Assembly (NCBI GenBank): GCA_977006965.1
Contig: OZ345352.1
Location: forward strand, 2,976,001-3,040,000
Length of the DNA: 64,000 nucleotides
Origin: Phymatolithon calcareum
Taxonomy: Eukaryota; Rhodophyta; Florideophyceae; Hapalidiales
Direction of reading: 5' to 3'
Part shown: positions 59,101 to 64,000 of the stretch, one piece after another
Layout of the letters: each line of letters starts with the position of its first letter
Numbering within the stretch: the stretch's first letter is position 1
Notes under the pieces: generated by a model
Database searches by the model: none
What the model was told of the DNA's origin: nothing
Seen by the model: the letters and a program-made list of their open reading frames with translations, nothing else
Program-made: the position numbers and the translations under genes

Positions 59101-59469
59101 TCGTCTCTTTTCGACACCCTTCCGCCATTGTTCCTGATATGTCGCCGTTGGGTGCGCAGAGTGCTGATCACGATTTCCTCAGAGCGCGCAAACAGCAAGA
59201 ATTTCCAGCGGAAAGCATCCGAAAATCAGACCGGCTGTGAGGAGTCGGTGAGCACGGGATAGGGGACTGACCATTGCGGTAATGTCGACTGCAACTTGCT
59301 CTGTTTCCCTGCCTCTTCCCTCACTATTTGGCAACCTCGGAATTTAGCAAGTCTGCGGGTGGCCTATCCGCATCAGTCCAATCGGCATTCTCGCCTAGGG
59401 TTTTTTATGCTGGTATTACATATCCCTCCCCGCTCGTTTAAGTGTTTGTTCCTGTTGTTCGCCCTTTTC
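56131..59469. other. Long stretch without a recognised gene
   Basis: Includes a CT-rich microsatellite near 56535 and GC-richer sequence at 56500-56880 with overlapping frames on both strands, none with motifs. A gene with introns or a non-coding RNA cannot be excluded. Confidence 0.4.
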
Positions 59470-59815
59470 ATTTCTCCCGCACGGACAAAATTGTAAGTGT
59501 AAAGAGCAACGTTGTACTTGCTCTGCATAGCACGCGACCCTTGCCGTGGAGTCGTGAAGTTTCCGAGCGCAAAGACGTAGAACATATCCTCAGATTGGCC
59601 GATCTGCGTTTCCAAAGAGGTTGACCACAAGGGGTAACGCGTATCGCGTGTAACCATTTGCACTGCACGAAGGCCGTGGATAGAATTGCTTCTCGGCAGA
59701 AGCCAATATTTTTGCCTTGACTCCATTATCTTTCAAGACCATGCCGGCGGCATTCATGCGTTGCGGCCTTGACGTATGGAACACTCGTGCCGTCAATCGT
59801 GTGTGTGTGTGGTGC
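59470..59815 (-). mobile_element. Decayed LINE fragment, family E-like
   Basis: Minus-strand QCKWLHAIRVTPCGQPLWKR, RSANLRICSTSL matches QCRWEYAIHLTPWTNSVEAQ of the 905-codon ORF, but in shifting frames. Truncated at both ends. Confidence 0.65.
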
Positions 59816-59931
59816 TAAGGTCCATTTAGTGTGCAAATGTTCTAAGTTACAATTCTATTTCAGATTTGAGAACGTAGTAACAATTACATCTTCTCCATTC
59901 CAAACCTTGAAAGTCTTTCGCCACCTCGCCG

Positions 59932-61449
59932 TTAAAACTGAATCAGACCGTGAACCGCTTCCTGATGCATATCAAGCGCATGCGCATCGCAAAACGGTCT
60001 CCCGCAGCACAGATAAACCGAATGCCACCGTACCGATACAAGATGCTGCTCAAGCGACTTAATACTCGGAAAAACTCTCCTACATTCATCATAAGGACAA
60101 GTATGGTGCACGACAGCCGCCTCCATCTTCGGTGGCAAAACCTTTCCCCTCGGTCCCACGCCAAAAATCCAAGCTCCCAGTGCGACATATCCGTTCTCTC
60201 CTTCCGTAAACGCCTCGAATTCATCGCGCATATCTCCATACCTTGGCGGTACCACCATCGGTCCAACGGGTCCAATGGCAACATGCACTGGTTCCGGTTC
60301 CTCACGCACCACACGCGGAGCCGCCACATGACCGACATTAGCAACCGGTACTTGAGGATTACCAAACAATCCACAAGTGCAATTCGGACGTCCATGAGTG
60401 TTATCGACAGTTCTTCCGAGAGAGAGATATTCCTCTCCACAATGATGACAAAATCCGCATCCACATCTGCATCTAACAAAGTTGCAATCACCCTGCTGTC
60501 GATCTATAATCGCCTTGCATTTCGGACATGCCTTCCACGCCTTCTCTCTCGCCAATCGTGCCAGTGCATCCGTCCCGTCCTTCTCGGCTATGTACTGCTC
60601 GCAACTTCGTCCAACATGCCATGGTACCTTGCATTGCACGCACGTGTCCTTATCGCACGACGGACAGGTGACACAAAACTCCTCGTCAAGACCGCGAATG
60701 GCCGGATCATCCACCCAATCGAACGGCATGGAGCATGCGGCGTTTGCACAGTATCGGATACGACCGATATGCTTCTTCTCAAGCACGAGCCGTTCCAGCG
60801 AGTTGTACGCCGGGCCGACGCCGGCCAGCGCTGCGAGACAGTCCTCAGCGTCCAGCTCCGCGGCCGGTGCGGCGGAGGTCGCCTGGCATTGCGGGCACTT
60901 CAGGGGGTATTGCTGTGTTTCCGTGGCGACGATTATCAGGTGCTGACGCATGCAGGGCAGACAGAAGGAGTGGCCGCATTTGGTGGAGAGGAAGCGGGCT
61001 ACCGCAGGGGTTAGTTCGAGGCAGATGGAGCACTTTATGGGGGGTAATGAAAGGTTGCCTAGCAGCTTGGTGGTATCCGGTGCCGACGGCGGTTGCGACT
61101 TGGAGGACGGGCCGGCGGATAGGTGGCCAGCCTCTTGGCGGGCGAGCATGTGGGCAAAGGCGGCGTCGCGGGCGATGGAGAGGTCGGCGGTGCGGATTTC
61201 AAAGGCGAGAGAGGCATCGTGCAGTTGTGCTGGCGACGGTTCGGCGTGTTGCGGAAGGTCGAGCAGGCTGCTTAGGGATACTTCTCCGGCTCCTGCTTCA
61301 CGGAGTTGCAGGCGCATTGCCATGACGGAGTCGCGCTCCACTATTGACGAGGGGCCCGCCATTCGTGAGGGGGCGTTTGTTTGACTTGGTTTTGTTGGTT
61401 GCAAGGTTGGGAGATGTTTAGGCAATGGGCGATCGTGGTATTTATGCAT
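59932..61449 (-). CDS. RBR-type E3 ubiquitin ligase with C-terminal zinc fingers
   Basis: A 505-aa protein. RING1 at about 140-188 (CSICLE, CGHSFC..C, CPQC); IBR at about 220-283 (RYCANAACSMPFDW, CVTCPSC..DTCVQCK); RING2 at about 308-337 (CPKCKAIIDRQQGDCNFVRC, CGCGFCHHC). Cys322 of DCNFVRC fits the catalytic Cys that takes ubiquitin as a thioester. RBR ligases accept ubiquitin from an E2 and pass it to the substrate. Residues 451-476 (CPYDEC...H...H) form a C2H2 finger, and a second CxxxxxC...H...H-like stretch ends the protein, perhaps for substrate binding. ATGs at M30, M43 and M45 are alternative starts. Paralogue of the gene at 63206. Confidence 0.88.
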   Translation of the reverse strand: MHKYHDRPLPKHLPTLQPTKPSQTNAPSRMAGPSSIVERDSVMAMRLQLREAGAGEVSLSSLLDLPQHAEPSPAQLHDASLAFEIRTADLSIARDAAFAHMLARQEAGHLSAGPSSKSQPPSAPDTTKLLGNLSLPPIKCSICLELTPAVARFLSTKCGHSFCLPCMRQHLIIVATETQQYPLKCPQCQATSAAPAAELDAEDCLAALAGVGPAYNSLERLVLEKKHIGRIRYCANAACSMPFDWVDDPAIRGLDEEFCVTCPSCDKDTCVQCKVPWHVGRSCEQYIAEKDGTDALARLAREKAWKACPKCKAIIDRQQGDCNFVRCRCGCGFCHHCGEEYLSLGRTVDNTHGRPNCTCGLFGNPQVPVANVGHVAAPRVVREEPEPVHVAIGPVGPMVVPPRYGDMRDEFEAFTEGENGYVALGAWIFGVGPRGKVLPPKMEAAVVHHTCPYDECRRVFPSIKSLEQHLVSVRWHSVYLCCGRPFCDAHALDMHQEAVHGLIQF

Positions 61450-63205
61450 TCGTGCAACTGTAGCTGTGAATTACAGTATGTCGTAGAACTGTTTCAGTGG
61501 AAATCTCTTGAAGATTACTGTAAGTATAGTTTGGAATCATTGGTGCTTTCTGTCAGATTAAGACTGGTCGGTGCTTGGGGGTATCATAGAGTAAGGTTAC
61601 CAATCCACGGGAATTCAGGTATGTTCTGTCTGCTCCGATTGGTTGCGAGTATGCTCTGAAATGAGCTGTCCCATAGTTTGACAGTATCATAAAAGCACGG
61701 CACAACAAGTTGAGTCAATGGACTTTTCTGCGCATGGGTCCCCTCAAAATCGTGGTTTTGCAGAGTTTACCTGTACAGTACTTGGTTTTGTAAGTGCCGT
61801 CAAGAATGAGAATGGTGGTCTAGAGAAATCGATAAAAATAAGTAGAGTCGATCACTCACATGCAGATTTTGCGGTTGAGGGATTGTGGAGGGAGTCAGGC
61901 AAGGCCTTGGCAAATCTGGTACATCGTGAAGTTGTACATGGAAAGTATGATTGATACTGCCCCTTTCCTTCTATTCCTATTCGCAAGAGAGGCCCGAACA
62001 TCTAAATGAGGAGGCTGGATCAGATTACACTGTACAACAATAAGACTCATAGGCAGGACAATTACAACTAAAAAAGCACAAGACAATTACAACTAAGCCT
62101 CGAAAGTATAGTACTTACCGTACGAGACCGTTGGAACAAGGACCCAAAATGTATTCAGGGTCCACAGTAAGAAATATTGGCGAACAATAAGTGCCTCCGA
62201 AAAGTTTGTTTATTAAATTTTGTTTATTTCGAAATTGGGAAACAATGCAGATTTAGGTTTTTTCCTGTCGGACCACCAGTTATTTCGAGTGCCTCTCGAA
62301 ATCTGGACCAAGGTCGCAACATCTACCACATCATGTCGTTCCAACGGCAAGGAAGTGAGGTTAACAATTTTCTCGTAGAACTCTCTCTGGCTTTGAGGCT
62401 ATTAATTTAGAAATTAGAGGGCAATTGCCCATTCTAAGAGATGAACTTCAAAAGGTTTATGCACGTGTCTTCTGCCGATGGGGCCCCACCCCACCCTCTT
62501 ACAGTATTTAAATTCAATAAACCTTTAATTTTGGTTTAATTTAGTGAGATTCCGTATAGAGAATTATTCCAAATGATAAGGTTTTGCGTTGTGTCGGGCT
62601 TTCAAAAATATAACCAAATATAACGTGCACACCGTGACCTCAACATGTTCGTTCGTGCTGAACATCGAGATTATTCTGAAAACCAGCTGCAGCTGAGTTG
62701 AATTATTCATGAATCGATCGCTGATCGTATGCATCACGCCAGCCGCCAAGCCACACAAGATCTTTCAATCATTGCCTCTCGCGAAGCATGCCGAAGAATT
62801 TACAACATCCAAAGTCGTCACTGTTCCGGAGCCCCATGGACGACATTCACGAAATCCCAAGTCTTCGACCACCAGAACTTCTTTCCAGCGCATGTCTCCA
62901 GTTTCCTCAATTTTCACCTACGCAACCTGTACAGTAGTGCGGCACAATGACCGACAGACATGCCTTCAGCGCTCTGTATTCAGGGGTAAGTCTCTGCCAC
63001 ACGCACTCTCTGCAACCGGGGAATACCCGCGCCAACGCTGTCGCGGTAGACAAATTCCCATCTGTCGCACGTCGCCGCGCCCGAAGATGCCGCAATCAGG
63101 AGGCTACAATCGTGCCAAATAATAGCCATCATCAGGCGGATCTGTGCTCGTTCCGCTATGTCACATGCAACCTTCCTCGTCACAACCGTCCGCTCGCCCA
63201 CGGCG
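61450..63205. other. Gene-free stretch between the RBR genes
   Basis: AT-rich to about 62700. No gene supported; AATTCAATAAACC near 62513 may be a retroposon tail or a poly(A) signal. Confidence 0.4.
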
Positions 63206-63988
63206 CTACCGTCCAAACAGTCCACATCTGCAATTCGGCCTTCCATGTGCATTCGACCCAGTCCCCACCCTGAGCGACAGATACTCCTTCCCACACTTGT
63301 GACAAAACCCACAACCACATCTACATCTAACAAAGTAACAATCCTCCTTCCGTCTATCAATCATCGCCTTACATTTCGGACATTCCATCCACATCTTCTT
63401 CTTCGCCAATTGCACAAAAGCATCCGTCCCCTCTCTCTCACTTCCATACTGCACGCACGTCCTTCCCTCATGCCACAACACCTTACACTGCACACAAGTA
63501 TCCTTCCGACAATTCGGACAAGTGACGCAAAACTCGTTCTGCAATCCCTTCAACGCCGGATCATCCACCCAATCAAACGGCGTATTACACTTGGCATTCG
63601 CACAATACCTCATCCTTGCAAAATGCTTATTCTCCAACACAAGCCGCTCCAGTGCGCTGTGCGCCTCGCCGACACCCGAGAGGACGGCGAGACATTGCTG
63701 CGGGTCCAACTCGGCAGGCGCGGCGGTCGAAGAGGCGCGGCACTGCGGGCAGAGAAAGGGGTACTGACGGGTTTCGGTGGCTATTATGGAGAGATGCTGA
63801 CGCATGCAGGGGGTGCAGAAGGTGTGCCCGCAGGTGGAGGAGAGGAAGCGGTCGGCGGTTGCAGTCTGTTCTAGGCAGATGGAGCACTTTGTCGTGGAGG
63901 GACCTGCACGTGAAGGGATGGTGTCTTGCCGGGCGAGCATGTGGGCGAAGGTGGCGTCGCGGGCGACAGCCAGTTCGGCGTCGGTCAT
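63206..63988 (-). CDS. RBR-type E3 ubiquitin ligase, short
   Basis: A 260-aa protein starting at ATG 63988, 12 bp from the window edge; the frame is open to the edge, so the N-terminus may be longer. RING1 at about 35-83 (CSICLEQT, CGHTFC..C, CPQC), IBR at about 115-178 (RYCANAKCNTPFDW, CVTCPNC..DTCVQCK), RING2 at 203-232 (CPKCKAMIDRRKEDCYFVRC, CGCGFCHKC) with Cys217 as the expected catalytic residue. It shares with the 59932-61449 protein the preceding segment (ARDA.FAHMLARQ) and the following one (YLSL, HGRPNC.CGLFG). It then stops, so it lacks the C-terminal zinc fingers. The pair probably arose by tandem duplication. Confidence 0.85.
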   Translation of the reverse strand: MTDAELAVARDATFAHMLARQDTIPSRAGPSTTKCSICLEQTATADRFLSSTCGHTFCTPCMRQHLSIIATETRQYPFLCPQCRASSTAAPAELDPQQCLAVLSGVGEAHSALERLVLENKHFARMRYCANAKCNTPFDWVDDPALKGLQNEFCVTCPNCRKDTCVQCKVLWHEGRTCVQYGSEREGTDAFVQLAKKKMWMECPKCKAMIDRRKEDCYFVRCRCGCGFCHKCGKEYLSLRVGTGSNAHGRPNCRCGLFGR

Positions 63989-64000
63989 GTGACAGGCTGT

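Noticed and set aside
59950-61014. Plus-strand 354-aa ORF opposite the RBR gene
   Set aside because: Antisense shadow; the minus frame holds all RING and IBR cysteines.
1-64000. CRISPR array or bacterial operon
   Set aside because: No regularly spaced short repeats; gene content and LINE-type retrotransposons are eukaryotic.

Overview
The window looks like nuclear DNA of an intron-poor eukaryote. Long proteins, including a 1,363-codon Na+/H+ exchanger and a 505-codon RBR ubiquitin ligase, are read from single uninterrupted frames. The gene content (PWWP/LEDGF-type chromatin protein, RBR E3 ligases, secreted Cys-rich and PAN proteins, APE-type LINEs) is eukaryotic. I infer an alga, most plausibly a red alga of the intron-poor, repeat-rich kind; the sequence does not prove this.

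Layout. 1-10.6 kb: LINE 3' ends, a PWWP/LEDGF-like gene, a putatively lipidated repeat protein (MGCC start), nested LINEs, a solo LTR, and an inverted broken copy of the PWWP gene. 10.6-14.7 kb: a second solo LTR and a three-gene cluster of Cys-rich single-pass membrane proteins, one member dead. 14.7-21 kb: LINE debris and copy A of a 3.56-kb duplication carrying a YcnI-like (DUF1775) secreted protein. 21.7-25.4 kb: a large membrane protein and a TIR-flanked DNA transposon. 25.5-31 kb: short retroposons and a second MGCC-start gene. 31-35.5 kb: a dead LINE and copy B of the duplication. 36-38.3 kb: a multi-pass membrane protein and a PAN-domain gene split by a fresh 176-bp retroposon. 39-47.1 kb: a fused pair of LINE copies and an opposite-strand LINE with a 905-codon ORF. 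47.2-51.3 kb: the exchanger. 53.8-55 kb: a secreted protein of tandem Cys-rich repeats with a good TATA box. 60-64 kb: two tandem RBR ligases.

Retroelements dominate. At least four LINE families share, beyond the reverse transcriptase, a C-terminal domain around a (K/R)HRxLA...GRFP motif. Some carry a hairpin in the 3' UTR, and all that I could compare end in an A-rich AATAAA-like tail. Two short non-autonomous retroposon groups carry tails matching particular LINEs, as expected of SINE/LINE pairs. These insertions explain most of the broken genes and duplication edges seen here. The host genes show no operon-like functional grouping, but several are local paralogue sets: the MGCC pair, Cys-rich membrane cluster, YcnI pair, RBR pair and PWWP gene/pseudogene. 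Family names come from motif recognition by eye; no database search was run.
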